From: Norana najaformis
Lineage: Eukaryota > Annelida > Clitellata > Crassiclitellata > Hormogastridae
DNA length: 64,000 nt
Direction: 5' to 3'
NCBI GenBank assembly: GCA_964023275.1
Contig: OZ029914.1
Coordinates: 32,433,351-32,497,350, forward strand
In this document: positions 39,801 through 54,000 of the stretch, piece by piece
Layout: every line of letters begins with the position of its first letter
Numbering within the stretch: position 1 is the stretch's first letter
Position numbers and translations under genes: made by a program
Notes under the pieces: model-generated
What the model was told of the DNA's origin: nothing
What the model saw: the letters and a program-made list of their open reading frames with translations, nothing else
Databases searched by the model: none

Positions 39801-42757
39801 TTTGTTGTCAGTACTTTGATTTTTCTTTGGTAGTATATTGAGCCGGACCGAGGTGCGGAGTTGGCGCATGCTCAGCTTGTTTGCATTGACGAGGCGGCTG
39901 CTATTCCAATGCCTCTGCTCAAGAAACTTCTTGGACCTTATCTAGTCTTCATGTCATCAACAGTTGATGGGTAACTGACTAGATTAACCTTATCTGAAGC
40001 AGAGACCTGTAGCTAATGGGCTAAGCTATCTGCAATCAAATGGCTATGGCCAATGAGAAAACTGCTAAGAGTTGAATTGCCTGGAGTTAATACTCTGAAC
40101 TGCCTGTAACTGATGTTTAGTGCATGTAACATTCTCATGAGTCAGTGCATAATTATGTATAATATGCACACAGTGCATAATTTATGTAGCTCTTCTGCAA
40201 GATATCTACTCAGAGCTGCTCCAAACCCAGCCTTGGTGTATGTAACAGAACAAGCTGATAGACTAAGCTACCTACACTTTTAAGTACTTTTAAAGAGGCA
40301 ATCTGGCAAATGTTTCATATTTCAGATAAGCACGAGTCAAGCACATTTGTAATACAGTGAGGGACTACCTATTGTCCAAAAGATTCTAATAAGCTGGGTT
40401 TTCAAATTATTTAATTTAGTTCCTTATGAAGAACTGGAAGTCTAGTACATGATATTGCCACATACACCAGAAACTTGTTACAATGGTGTCGTCTTGGGAA
40501 CCATATTAAGCAATAAGTCTATGTTAATATGAAATCATTTTCTAAAGCTGAAATTACTTTTCAGTCCATGGACCGCATTACATAAGAATTTCTTTTGTAA
40601 TGAAGCATGTTTTAAGGAAGCTTTGGTGTTCTGTATAACACTTTTTGCAAAAGGACAAAGCACGCTTCCTGACTCGTTGAATGAACTTTTCCAAATGCTA
40701 GTGCTGTTCTAACTCACAATCAGTGGTGGTGGTCATAATTTTGTTTGTGAATTACAAACTAATTCCAGATACGAAGGAACTGGCCGATTGCTGTCGCAAA
40801 AACTCATACAAGATCTCCGAACAAATTCTAAAGTTGGAGTTGGCATCGATTTGGGCAAAATAACCAATTCGCTGAAAGCAGCAAACCGCAGTGGCCCCCC
40901 ACTGCTGTGTGAGTAGTATTTTTATCTGAAGTTTTTAAACCAATGTCGAATTGAGCACTAAATGACCTTGTTTTAAAGGAAATCCATTTCATCTGAAGGA
41001 AATTTCATGTTATTTAGGTTAGGATTGGAGTAAGAGCTGATCTGTGCACAGTCCAGTTGGTCTACCCTGTGGAATAGGTTTAGTGTGTTCTATTGTCATG
41101 TTTTTCTAATCCATATGTAGTTTTGTGGCCTTTTTTAACACTTTTGTTAGATTGACACGGTGATTGTCTGAACCTACTGGTATCTGTTCTTTAGCTATGA
41201 AATTCAAATGATATAATTTTAATCAATAATAAATTATTTCATCTTGGAGCAGAAAATATGTTTCACTAATAATTCATGTCTAACATTATTTATATATGCA
41301 GAGTTATTGCCACAATTCATATCATTTGAATGTTGAGTTTGTTTTTGGGAAATATGTAAGTATCCATCCCACATTACATTATATGCTAATTGGGCTTTGC
41401 ATTGTTTGCTTATTATGAACTTCCCATTTTTAATGACACTTAATATCATTTAGGCTAGCACAGAGAGTGCCTTTGATTAGTTTGCCTTGAGCGGTGCTGT
41501 ATAAATTTCTGATTACAGTTACATTATTATTTGTGTTTGTGTTCTTTACCACACATTTACCTTGCTCTTACTTTATTCACATTTACATTGTTGCAATGTG
41601 CAGTTTATGTATTAGTGTCATTTGTTGTATTAACCTTGTTTGCCTTTCTAGCTGGTCGAACTCTGTATGAGGTGACGTTGACCGATTCGATCCGTTATGC
41701 CAACGGCGATCCAGTGGAGAAGTGGCTGTTCAGTCTGCTCTGCCTCAACATCAGCAAATCTCCGTTGGTTTCCAACAGCTGCCCTGCACCAAATCGCTGC
41801 CATCTCTATTACGTCGATCGTGATGCGTTGTTCTCGTTCAGTCCTGACTCAGAGGAATTCCTTCAGCAGCTTGTATCAATCTTTGCAGCATCAGAATATA
41901 AGGTATGTAAGCAGAAAAGCTAAACATTTGTTCAGATGACTTGGCTAGGCAGCTGCTGTTACCATCTCCACACTGCAAACATTGCACTGGTCTCCTATCA
42001 AACCATGAGTCCCATTCAAAGTTGGTCTCCGAGTTTAAGTCAGCTGGCCTATCTTTCATCCTTGTACAACCCTTGGACTTTTAATTCTATTAGTATTGTA
42101 CCTGATCATCAGACACTGATGTGCTTTACCCAGAACCATTTCACAGACTTTCTGTTTTGCAAACTTGACAGCAACAACTAACTTCCAACTTTTCTTAGGA
42201 GTTGCATTGTTGCCATTTGGCCATGTACACGGTTTTGATTGATGGGAGTTGAGTGTCATCATATCCGGATTTTAAAATAACACACTGATGTAAGAATGCT
42301 TTAATAAATGTGCTGGAATTTGTAAATGGCTGAATGATATTCTGATACTTTAAGTAGGTCGTCTGTGTGTGTGTGTAGCATTCTCCAGATGACCTGCAGA
42401 TGTTGTCTGATGCCCCTGACCATCACTTGTTCTGCCTCCTGGGTCCAGATGCAAGTCCAGCCAAGCTGTCACGAACGCAGATCCTTTGTGCCATTCAGGT
42501 GCGTAGACAATAGATGCAGTTCTCAGGTCATATTAGTTGCATGATATGATGTGTAACATCTAGTTAAACGTTAAGTGTCGTTTCTGTGACTTTTGTTATT
42601 ACATTTAAGTGTTATTTTAAGACCTGATTTTAGGTGACTACTTCTTTCTGGTAAAGTTGATTTCTGTTTGGTCAGATTTTAACATTTTTAAGCACTTCTG
42701 TGAGGTACTTAATAGGTGCTCTAAAATGCCTGAATATGTTTATTTATATATATATAT

Positions 42758-42788
<31 letters not shown>

Positions 42789-45700
42789 TATATATTATAT
42801 ATATATAGATAGATATATTATATATATATATATATAGATATACATACAGACTTGAATACAGACAATCATTTTGAACCCTATCCAGTTCAATCGAGATGCG
42901 CTGGTGCTATTCACTTTGCCCATTCCAGATCCACTTGTTAGGAATTTAAGAACACGAGTTATCAAAAACTTGTTGACATTCTGTGATATTTCTAATAGTT
43001 TGCTGCTTAAAACACAGGTGTCGCTTGAAGGTAAAATTGCAAAGGAGTCAATTGCAAACATTCTGCGTCGTGGAATTCGTTCCGGTGGTGACCTTATTCC
43101 GTGGACCATTGATGAACAGGTATTCTGATTAACTTCTGTCCTTGGGATGCTTTTCATACTTCTATTTGCATGACAGCTGATGGTAATCTTGTGATGAGTG
43201 ATATCTCTTTTTAAAAAGATGTACATTTTAGGGAGTTTGATGTACGATTTCACAAATATGGTGCAAACTGTGATTTGTTACACAATTTAATGTTGATTTC
43301 TCATACTTATAGAGAACCATTGTGTAGTGACTAATATTACTGATATGTTCAAAGTCTCCACGCAGGAACCATCACCATGTCAACTACTGTATCACACATC
43401 ATACTTGGAGGATGTTTCTGTCAGGTGTCAACATTGCTCACCTATTGATTAGGTTTTGTATGGATTCTATGTGAATTTAACATTTCAGTTCTCTACGTTT
43501 TGTGATATTTAATGGCTTTTTTACCTTAATGCTTTTAGTTTGGCGAAAGAGACTTTGCCAGGAAGTCAGGCGCAAGAATTGTTCGCATAGCGAGACACCC
43601 TGACTTTTACGAAGTAAGTTGCTTTCAGTGTAACCGAATGACTGTCTTCCCGATTGATTATTTTGCTTCATGTAATGACTTAACAGGTATATTCTGAGTG
43701 ACACTGGAATTCTGTTTGACTGAAATGGTAAGACACTTGCAGGAAATATCAGTCTGTGATAAGTGCAATTTTTCATGTAATCCATGCCTCAGAATCAGAC
43801 GCTGCTGTTTGACCTGGTGTGTGTGGTTTACATAATTATAATATTAACAATACACAATATCATAATTGCTAAGTGTAACTGTGGTTTCTTATCCGTGGTC
43901 TTTGATTTTTTATTTTTTCATGATTTGATTTCTTTTCTGTGTAGAGAGGCTATGGAACCAGAAGTATGCAGCTCTTGCAGGAATACTACAAAGAGAAGCT
44001 TGAATGTGATACTGAGATTCATATGCATGGCAGTTTAACCAAGAAAAAGATGCTGATAAAAAATGTGAATATCCGTTTGCTTCTACATTACTGGTTGAAA
44101 GTTTAATTATGCATATATTAAAGAAAGTTACTGTGGTGCAAAGTAATCTCATTCAACTTTGGTTTATTGGATGTTGCACACATTATTGGAAAGCGACAAT
44201 ATGATAATAAGGTCAGGTAAGGTAATTACTAATTTATTGTGTCCCTCTTGTAACATTAGTCCTCAGAGTTGTAGTCCTGTTGCTGAAGAATGTATCGGCT
44301 GATGCGTAAACATGACAACAGGAATCAAACAATCAGATGAGCTTGATAGCAAATTGTCCTTTTACCTTGATTTGATTGGTATGGTAACTGGCATTTGAGG
44401 TGAAAAGCAGATGCATTAGTAGTCTGCTTCACAATCGCTTAAGCAAAGCAACTTACACAGGCAGTTGGCTTTATTGCCTTGTTCTCATTTAATGTTTGAG
44501 AGGTTCTTAAAAAGTGCTGACATCTAGATACATACATACATGATCATCAGCTAAAAATATTAACATTTAAAGATATTCGATTATGTCTCAGCCTACATTA
44601 ATTGGTTGAATAGCTGAATGATGAGATCTTTTTCAATCACTACTTTAGTGCAGTGACACGCCACAAAAAATTGCAAAATACTAAGGCTATGAAACATAAA
44701 ATCATACTAAAAGACCTCTGTTATTATTGAAAAGCATATAATTAATTATATCTATTAATAACTAAATAAATTCTTCATTTTTCTGTTGTTAATTTCAGGC
44801 TAATGGTTCAACGATGGAGAAAGATTTGATGCCGCTTTTACGAGTCGAATGTCGTCATCCAGAACCGCTTGATTACATCAGTGTCAGCTATGGACTATCA
44901 ATAAATGACCTGAGGTTAAATTTCTTTATTGTTTGCTAAATTTCCTTGGATGTGACATTGACTCCACATATCTGTATTTTGTTTCTAAGTTTTATAGTTT
45001 AGTTTTTATGTCAATTAGATTCTGTTAGTATTTGTTTTTGTTTTTTATTATGATGCTCATTTTGTGACATATGGCTTGGTGATGACTATGACAAATCGTG
45101 GCAGTGTATTTAAGTTTTTGGTAGCCAGTGGTGAAGCTTGTGATTGAATTATTGTTTTATATGAATTAGTTGTACTTTTATTTCCATCCATATTATTTTA
45201 TTAAATTAGACATTCAAAAGTTTCATCATTTTCAAAGCCACTTCCAGTTGTATGGTGTGAGATTTATATAAATATTTGAAAAATATAACTTGTGGTGTTT
45301 GTAGATTTTTCAAACATTTGGAAATGATGCCAGTTTATGTGGATCCTGTTTCAGTAAGTCTTTTGTCTGCTTTTTCTTAAATTTTTTTAAACATTTTCTT
45401 TCATCTTTTATTGCAGCTTAGTAAGTTGCAACTTAGTCTGTAATATTATACACCTTCTTGACACTGCTTAGTTTATTAAAGTTTAGATTATTCTTGAAAA
45501 TTTAGTGATGGCAAAAGCTTAGGCATCTTTTTCTATTGTTATTTCAGAATGAGATGACTGGAGATCATTCATGCATCATGCTTAAAGTGCTACATAAAAA
45601 AGAGGAAAATAATGATGGCGATGAAGAAGAAGAGGGCAAAGAAGAGGATAGCTGGTTAACTGATTTATGGATCGGTGAGATCTGCTGCATGTCCTTTGCT

Positions 45701-48700
45701 TAGTTACATGCAGTTTAAATGTTTGCTCATAACTTTAATAATTAACCTGCAGTGTATTTTATCTTACACTTAACACTGTATTAAAGCCAGTAGTTGCGAT
45801 ATAAACATATTTAATCTTGAAAAGCCGTATTGATTTAACGGTAAACGTGTTCAGCGAAATGACAATGACTTTTGGTTTTAGATTTCCGAAGACGACTGAT
45901 AGAACTTGTGCCGTTACATTTTCGTCACTGGTCGGCTGCTTTGGCCTATGAACTTCTAGATCAGCCTCATGTCAAACCACATGCAACTGAATGTGAGTTT
46001 CGTAATCTAGTATTTGGCATTGTTATTGCCACAGTCGCATGCATGGCTGCTGGATTCATCTTACTTTAACTAAAAATTGTCATCTGTGTTAAGATGTATG
46101 CTATGGATTGTTTGATGTAATTTTTTGTTTTTTTTGTAATTCATCCCATTTTGGAGTATGTGGTGCTTTTAATATGTTTTTTAATTTGTGTAACTGGAGA
46201 ATGTGATTTGTTTTAAGTATTGTGTTACTTTGAGCACAGTTCATTAATTCTAATCTAATCTAACCTTGAAACCTCAGTGGGGCCTTTACAGCAATGCACA
46301 TTTCGGAGTGAAACCATATTCCATGATCGTAGTCCTTTGGACTGAACCAGTCAAGATGTCATGTCTATATAAAAGCTGGAACCGAAATTGAATTTCCGGG
46401 AAATTCCTGTTCTCTACCCGATTATATTTTAGATTGTAAGATCTTGATTGCAGTAAATATTCTGATCAGTAATACTTTGATGAATGGTTGGATGGGATGG
46501 ACAGACAGACAGGCAGACAGATGAATGATGACTCGTATGGCACTTTATTAGGCTATTAAATGGTAGAGGTACATTGACAATATTTAAACAAACACAGATA
46601 TAACAGATCACAATATTTGAAGTAATATCTTTGTAATATTATGTATTATGTAATTTTTGTGTGTTGCACAATGTAATGTATTGATTTGTCTTAATGATTC
46701 CAGTGATGACTAAGGATCAGCTGAGCTGGGAATTTAGTCAGTATGACCTCAGTCGGTTGGAGAAATATTCATCTCTGCAAGCCGATTATATGCTCGTTAA
46801 AGACCTTGTGGCACGACTAAGTCGCATTTACTTCATCGGTCGGCTCACTGCAACACTGAAGATTACTCAGTCGGTTAGTAGAGATTCTTGCTAATTGTCT
46901 AACTGGTTGCATTTAATTGGTATACTTTAAAGGCCCCTAATTGTTCTTGCACAGAAGACCAGTAGTTGGGTCTATCAGGATTTTATGCAGGAGCTTTTCA
47001 GAGCCTCTTGAAAGTGCATGTATGATGCATGTTGGTATGTATGTATGTATGTATGTATGTAATGTATCTAAATATTTATGTGAAAACTCAGTGGTGCTGG
47101 AACACGGTTGTCTAAGAGAGCCGAATAGTTGTGACGACGTCTTTAAATATATCTGTGCTGCAGTGTGAAAAAATCTTTGTTTGATCTATTAGATTTTTAA
47201 ATCTGCTTTCCACTTATTGTATAAAAATTATAAATTTGCTGTTAACAGAAAGTTCTGATGGGAATTGGTTTGCAAGGTAAATCAGCGATGGATTTAGTTG
47301 CCGAGACAGATTTCTTTAAGGATGGGGAAGGCCTCAAAGACGGCAAAGAAAGCCAGATTGTTGACTACTTCAATCAGTCAATAAAAGTACTACTAGAGGT
47401 AACGGTTAACATCTGATTTGTAGTCAGATGTAATATATCGTCACTTCTCTTTCTACTTGTCTCTTATGTCACTGGCCTCAGAACATTTTGATAATCTAAT
47501 CTAACCTAAATACTTCTATAGCGCCGTTATCGTAATACCCAAAGGCATCTGTCAATGGTTGCTTCAAGTCAAAATCACAATCCAAAATCATCTTCCATTG
47601 GGGAAGCTGGGTCAAATTCTGATAGGTCATAGAATTCCAATAGGTCAGAGATTTCTGTTAGGTCAGAGAAATTCCAATAGCTATATTTTGACTATACTTC
47701 TTCGGTTGGTTTTGATTTTGACTAGATTTCAGTTGAAGAAACTTTAAATACTAAATGCATTCTCTCAAATGTCGTCAACAATCTTTGTAATCGTATGATG
47801 ACAATAAACGATTGAACTGTGTATGGTATAAGTGATGTTCTGTTGTTTTTGAAGTGCCTGCGTTCCATTCAGAATGATGAAGAAAATGAAGAGATGGATG
47901 ACGACGAAGACAACGAAGAGGATGAAGTGAATCTGGAGCCACAGGACAAACAACAGGAGCCTCTGACGGAGGAACAACAGCTGCTGGTATGTTCCTACAT
48001 CATCTTTTGTAGCCAGTTTCACACATGCCTGTTTTGGTGATTTCTAGATGGTACTTTGTGTTCTTGATTTTGGGGAGCCTTGTTGTCTGTGATCATAGGT
48101 TAAGTTGTTGCCTCATCAAGAATGCCTCTTACAGTGTGCAATGAGTTCATTCTGTCCACTTGACTTTGTTGTAATGTTGCCTGTGATTTGTAATATTAGT
48201 TACACTAGTCTGTTTGAAATTTAATGCTTTGGAGAACGTCAAGTAAGGAACAGGCAGACACAATCATTTAATCAGTCCATGAGGAGCCACATGGCTCTGG
48301 CTGAGGCCTCAGGCTTTTACTTGTTATAAAAGCTATAGATATGGGAATGGCCTTACATATTTAAGTAAAACCAGATCCAAATGGCCAAATCTAGAAATGT
48401 CTTGGGCTTCTCGGAAGGCCTTGATGATGTCTGGGCATTTGTACAATTAATACACACATTTGTCGGCTAGAGGATAGATTCTGGATTAAAGGATCTTTGA
48501 ACTAGTTTTCTTGACTCAGAATGACTGAAACAAGGTTTAGGCAGGCATCACCTGCAAAGATTTTAACCTTTAATTAAGATCAGTGGTGAAAGGCCAACTC
48601 ATTTCTCCATTACTGCTGTGTAAATCAGTACTCTGGTGTTAAATTACATTCCTTTGCTGTTTAGAGATAAATTGTGAACCTTATTTGTTTTCTGGTACAT

Positions 48701-49416
48701 CAGGCTCTTGCTGCAAAAGAATTTGCCATTAAAACCAGAGAAGATGACTGGAAAAAGGCATTGGCAAATGGAACTCCTTCAATCGTCAGCATACCGTCCA
48801 GGTTTCTTTCAGGCTCTTTGTAAATGCCACATGTGGTCATTGTTGTCATAGATACCAGGAAAATTGTGAATTAGCTGTTGTTTCAGGCCACTGCTTTGTC
48901 TGCATTGCTGTTATATTTCTTTGCAGAACTGCTGTAAATTAGTATTTAGTATCGAATTGCAGGGATTTTAATGTATTTTCTGTGGAACATTTCTTGTATG
49001 TGCTTTAATTTTTGAAATTTTTCATTTATTTTATTTCATATCAGTCACTAGTGCTTTTTGAGAATGTGTTGCCTAAGTGATATCACTTGAGAAAAATTTG
49101 ATTCAATCGTCTTATGTAGTCTGTGAGGAAATTTAGTTAGAATATTGTTTTCAAATTCCATAACTGTAGCTAGTACATGATTCTGAAGTGTGCACAAATT
49201 TTGAACTGTAAATCTTTTCTTCAAGCTCATCACATTTTGACATTTCAACATCTTAATAACTTATGAAACAGAAAATGATAAATCATATCAGTTCTGTAAT
49301 TGGTTGTTTGTTTTTGCAGACCTGATCGTAAACGAAAGCTACTGGCAGAAGAAGTTAGCTACGAAAGGAAAACAGATAAAAAGAAGTTTAAAAAATTTAA
49401 GAAACGTCGTGCATAG
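33817..49416 (+). CDS. NAT10: RNA cytidine acetyltransferase, complete, 26 exons, 1043 aa
   Basis: ATP-dependent enzyme that makes N4-acetylcytidine in 18S rRNA and tRNA, acting in the nucleolus. Exons: 33817-33930, 34388-34479, 34875-35061, 36071-36193, 36500-36561, 37157-37271, 37680-37796, 38113-38246, 38820-38913, 39267-39365, 39834-39970, 40769-40908, 41652-41902, 42379-42498, 43018-43119, 43539-43613, 43945-44064, 44799-44914, 45305-45353, 45548-45674, 45882-45992, 46704-46873, 47249-47398, 47855-47986, 48704-48801, 49320-49416. Total 3132 nt, in frame, GT-AG. The ATG opens MSTSRKKIDHRIKTLIENCV, close to other NAT10 N-termini. Other landmarks: ETHKILGKTYGM; P-loop ARGRGKSAALG (residues 295-305); CIDEAAAIP (396-404); GNAT acetyl-CoA motif VRIARHP...RGYGTRS (644-661); HSCIMLK; a Lys/Arg-rich tail. 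An acidic insert (exon 24) is lineage-specific. Human NAT10 is 1025 aa. Confidence 0.97.
35225..35955 (-). repeat. RTE-type LINE, 3' ORF2 fragment in NAT10 intron 3
   Basis: A 225-codon minus-strand frame reads FVYLGGVITEDAESTKDIRK, PVLLYGAETWCVKREDERRL, RRRRLTWYGHVIRMENERIP and GRPRKKWIDNVLQDIKARGW. This is the region after the RT palm in RTE-like ORF2. The catalytic YADD region is missing (5' truncation). The low-coordinate end has a CTTCTTCTTCTT run, i.e. a GAA-type 3' tail, as at 3090. The frame is uninterrupted, so the copy is fairly young. Confidence 0.85.
42745..42848. repeat. TA / TATAGA / CACA microsatellite in NAT10 intron 14
   Basis: Compound dinucleotide tract with TAGATA interruptions, within the intron before exon 15. 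Confidence 0.95.
47488..47620 (-). repeat. CR1-like LINE family B 3' end in NAT10 intron 23
   Basis: AATCTAATCTAACCTAAATA, then CTTCTATAGCGCCGTTATCG, parallels the 3' end at 31123-31200. Short 5'-truncated copy. Confidence 0.65.
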
Positions 49417-50470
49417 TAGAGACAATGTCAGAAAAGACTGTATCAAGAAATTCTTATCACTGATCAGTTTTAGTTTCAGCAGGACAACTTTGTTTCCCTA
49501 GGAAATGATTTCTCTTATTTTTACAGTTGGTACATAAATGTCCATCCATTGTGGATGTGAAAAATTTTGTTTTAATGTTTGTTATTGCTGCCTTTCCTAC
49601 AAATATTTATAGAATCATCTTTGTGTTGGGAAGCAGCTGAACTAGTTGAATTTGCCTGAAGGCCAAGTCATAGTGGTTGCTGTAGCAAAGTTTCCCCCAA
49701 ATTTCCATCATATGCTGAAGTTTGACACCAAGAAACTTGACGGTTTGACCCTACCTTTTGAGCAGATTTCTCAAGTTCAAAATTTTACTTAACATGTTAT
49801 GGAACACATTGAACACATGAAAAAGCCTTAGATGTCTGAATGTGTATTCTAATTAGTGCAATGTAAAGTATTAGGTCTTACTCAACAGTCATGTTGTAGT
49901 TGTAGGGATACAGTTAAATGAGTAACTAAATTTTTTTGGCCTTGCAGAGTTAGTTAATCTTGCCTAATTTTTGTTAACAGAAGTCAAAGAATGCTGATAA
50001 CAAAGGTTTCTGTTAGGAGCAGTGTCTGCACTGATTCAATGTCAAATGAAAAGGGATGTTCCAACAAACCTAACAAAACGTTTATACGCTTGGGTATCCC
50101 TAGAATTATATTATACTTGTCGATGTAATTTAACGTTAGAATAGCTTTCATTTACAGACTGTGTATAATGCAGCACCGTGCACATATGCTCAGGAAAAGG
50201 ACACGGAATTCATATTTTGGTGAATGAATATAGACCTCTGACAGAGTTAATGAATTCCAACGGGTTATTGCGCCACATAAATCGCCTTATGCGAGGAAGA
50301 CTTGAGGGAACCAGATTACATTCAGGGTTTGTCCAAAATTGGAGGCAGGCTTTTCCCTTTTAGACAGCATTTGCCACGAAACGCACACAAAAATGCAAAA
50401 ATTAAACGAAGCCTGCTAAGTTTTCGTCAGATAGTCGGACGGTTGTGCTGATAATTACGGCTACTCTTTG
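49417..50470. other. NAT10 3' flank
   Basis: No exon recognised and no AATAAA close to the stop codon. The NAT10 3' UTR lies somewhere here, but its end cannot be placed. Confidence 0.5.
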
Positions 50471-50477
50471 GTCAAGT

Positions 50478-50591
50478 CCAATGGCGTCAGGTCAAAGGTT
50501 GGTTCGTCACTGCGTCAGCGAAACGACTTGCGTCCGAAACTACGACAAAACATAAACGTCATTTCGTGCGTCATAGGTAACGAAGATGACG
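50478..50591 (+). promoter_or_regulatory. Candidate promoter with a cluster of ATF/CREB half-sites
   Basis: CCAAT at 50478-50482. CGTCA half-sites stand at 50485, 50505, 50513, 50557 and 50569, with TGACG at 50587. The stretch is CpG-containing relative to the AT-rich surroundings and lies about 420 bp upstream of the candidate start codon at 51010. Regulatory function is inference. Confidence 0.45.
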
Positions 50592-51009
50592 ACACAGAAG
50601 TGCACGCAGACCGATGCACATAGACGACAGAATGACTCAGCAATCATTCTAGAGAGACGGACACACGGGCAGATGCGTACGAACAGTGATTTGCGCTGGT
50701 TGCCTGCTTTACTAGCTAAATTGTCATCTGGCCCAGTTGACCCGCTAAGGTACCAGCATGTAGGCGGCGGCGTTCAGCCGACGAGCGCACACAACCACCC
50801 TCATCGTCATCCACCACAAGCATCTGGAAGAGGCTGCTGAGAGGAGGAAGACAGACGCAAACTGACGGAGAGCCGGACATAGACAGACAGAACCTTTGCG
50901 GCGTCTTGTAGCAGACCATCGAGCTCTTCAATCGAGAGCGATCGGAGACCGTTGAGTTTTAATAATATTGTATAATTGGCGCCTTTGACGAAAAAAGACT
51001 CTTCGAACA

Positions 51010-54000
51010 ATGGCCGATCGTCTGAGGTCGCTCCAGGTATGTATTTCTACCATTCCTGTTGCATCGAGAATTTGCTTTGAAAATCCGTCGTTAAACCTTT
51101 TTACAGACAGCTCGTTTTCGGGGATGTCGCCGGCGTGAAACATTAACGTGGACCGACTGGACCGAAGGATGGGCCGTAGAGGCATTAAAAATTTTCCGCG
51201 AGCTTTGCTCTTGTATGTATAGAATTAAGGTGAGGGCATACCCGGTTGTTTGGGGCTCGAATGTTTCGACTAGGAGCATGGCTTGCGTCTCCCATCAAGC
51301 GGCTATTGATCCGCATCACAATTGGTGCTGATGGAGAAGCTGCTGCTGGTGCTGGTACTGCCATCATTGCTGTTGCCTGTTGCCTGGATCATAATGATGA
51401 TCATGATAATGACGACGACGACGATAACAGGCAACCCGGATGGAATGTCAATCCGTGCCATCGCATTGCGAGTCAAAGCCTTCAAAGGCCAGGCGCATAG
51501 GACCATGAATATTGGAGCTGAGCTCCGGCCCATAGATTTCCAAGCCAGGCTAAATGCCACCACTGACAAAACTGAGAAAAAAAATCAGGAGGTCAGAGTG
51601 GGGTTAGCAAGTTCAGATAGTGAGTCGGTGGATTAATGAGCTTAGAATGGTGGAAGCTGTGAACACCAGTCATATGTGATGACTTATGCAATTTTGCAGC
51701 AGTTTATGTGAACTAATGCACCAGAAATAAGGGTTAAGTTTTTGTGCTGATGTTTCATATCGTATGCATTAGATACTTGGTCAGACTGATTGCAATCAAT
51801 TGCATCTAAGCCATTTACAGATTCTGCATATGTGATGATTTACTTAATGAGAAATGTAGCAGAAAGTTGCTAAAATGATGTAAAGTAGCTGAAGCTCCCA
51901 TGTCCCATGAAGAACATAGGGTAGGCTCTCATTTCCTTCTTTTAGGCCCTTGAGCCGTCATTGGACGAATCCCAAGGTCCTGAACTCAGATCCAGTGCAT
52001 CGCAGGCTTGCTATTTACTTTTCAGCTTATGCTGGTACCAAATTATACCTCTTGGTAAGAGAGGCATGTGTGCACAAACAACTTGCCCAGGGTTGTTACA
52101 CGGAGTCGAACCCACGACTGCATGATCATTGACCAAAAGCATTGCCAATAGACCACTGTGTCACACAAAATGATGTGCTGGTGCTTAACTGGTCTGAGAG
52201 GGGCAGACACGAAAGACAAGATGACAGTTTGGAGCAAAGCCCTCAGGTGATATCTGCTTGCTATAATTTGACTGGATGAGACAGATCATGGATAGTTGAA
52301 CAACAAGCTGACAGTTTGTTGTTTGAAATTGTCCTGTTTTCCCTAAGTAGGTTATTAAGACTCTTACTTGCTGTTATCTGAAGTTTGTGTTGTAAGGAAA
52401 TGTATTGCATTGCATATTCTGGTTGACAGTTTCATTATTGCTTAATTTGGTTTATTTGCTTTTTGTGGTTGATCAGTATGCGGAATTAGATCTTCAAGTC
52501 TGTCACATACATATTCAGAGCATCTCATTTCCGAACACCTGCTAGCAAGGCTTGCTGGATAAGAAGGCCTTGAGCAAGTTCAAGCACGCAGTAGCTCAGC
52601 ACCATCGATTTTTCCTAGTCATTAGATAATAGCATCATATGCGGACGTTAAATTATTATTTCTGCAGTTATTAAGCGCCACTATCTAATGACTACACAAG
52701 TCCACTGCACTGAGCAGTTGTGAGTGAAGGACTTGTGTAAGGTCCTTACACAGTAAGCTTCTGAGGGGAGGCTCAAACCCATACTCTCCGCATCACTAGC
52801 CAAGCGCTCTATCCAATTGGCTACCATCAGCTTATCGAATGTCGTTATAACGTCATGTTCATGATAAGTTGGACGAAGAAAGAGTCTGAAATCCCGGTGA
52901 AGTAGAATTCTTATTAACCTAAGCCACTGCTACTATTCTGAAGTAGCACTCCTGAGTACTTTGTAGCCTCCAGTCAACAGTTGAAAATGTCCCGTTTTTT
53001 TGGTAATATAGTGTTGATTCTGAGGGCATCTTTGCACTAGTGCTATGTAAATAATCACTGCGTTATATTATTGTTATGGTGTTAGAGGCTGATGTATGCA
53101 TACATATCCTTTCGAGTCTGCCTTTTATAACCGTGGCAGACATTTATTATGTATTATGTTGTTTTTATTGGGTTCAATAAATAAACAAATGAATGAATGA
53201 ATGCATTAATTAATACAAGCTGCTGAATATAAGCTACTGAATGTAAGCTACTGAATGCTGCTATGGTAGCTGCATGGCATTCTGTGCTTGGACACATGGA
53301 TACCTTAGAAATTTTTGCAAGAGAGGGCAAACCATGTTGTGCAAAAATCATGTGCATCTCTGCATGGCTGAAGCTGGAATGTATGGATTTTAATAATAAT
53401 AATTTTTTTCCCTCTACCCTCTGGGTCACTGCAGGGTCGGAGGGTCAGCCTGTCAAGCAACTCCTTCCCCATCACACGAAATATGCCACCGATACAGAGG
53501 TGGAGAAGAAAGACCATGTGCACCCACCTTGTTGTCTTGGATGTATGACTGACTCATTCTTCATCATGCTGCTGTATCCTCATTATAAAAAAAATAATAG
53601 AGTATTAACAATACCAGGAACTTGCACCAAAATACCAGATTTTCAGTCTACAGCATTCTTCTTGGGATGGTATGGTCCCTAATAAAGCATGATATAATAA
53701 CTTATTATATCATGCATTATTAGAGGCACACCCAACCGGCTGTTATTTGCGCATCGCCCCGTAAAACCTGCAGCTCATCTGATACTTCGCTCATTCCACT
53801 CCTCTTTGAGGCTCAACATACTAAAAATTGATGATTTGTGTTATTGTGACCTTCATGTTTAAGCTGAAACATAATATTTTGCCTCCTGTATTTAAAACCT
53901 GGATCTTTTCTGTATCCAACGTGCACCCTCAAAGTCCGTCCTCATGATTTGAATAGTGCATATGCAGTTCTTGAGAGTGTGTGGGTGGAAATCGTGATGT

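Noticed and set aside
50586-50840. Plus-strand 84-codon frame starting MTTQKCTQTD
   Set aside because: It lies in the promoter or 5' leader before the better-placed ATG at 51010, has a stop before it and no homology.
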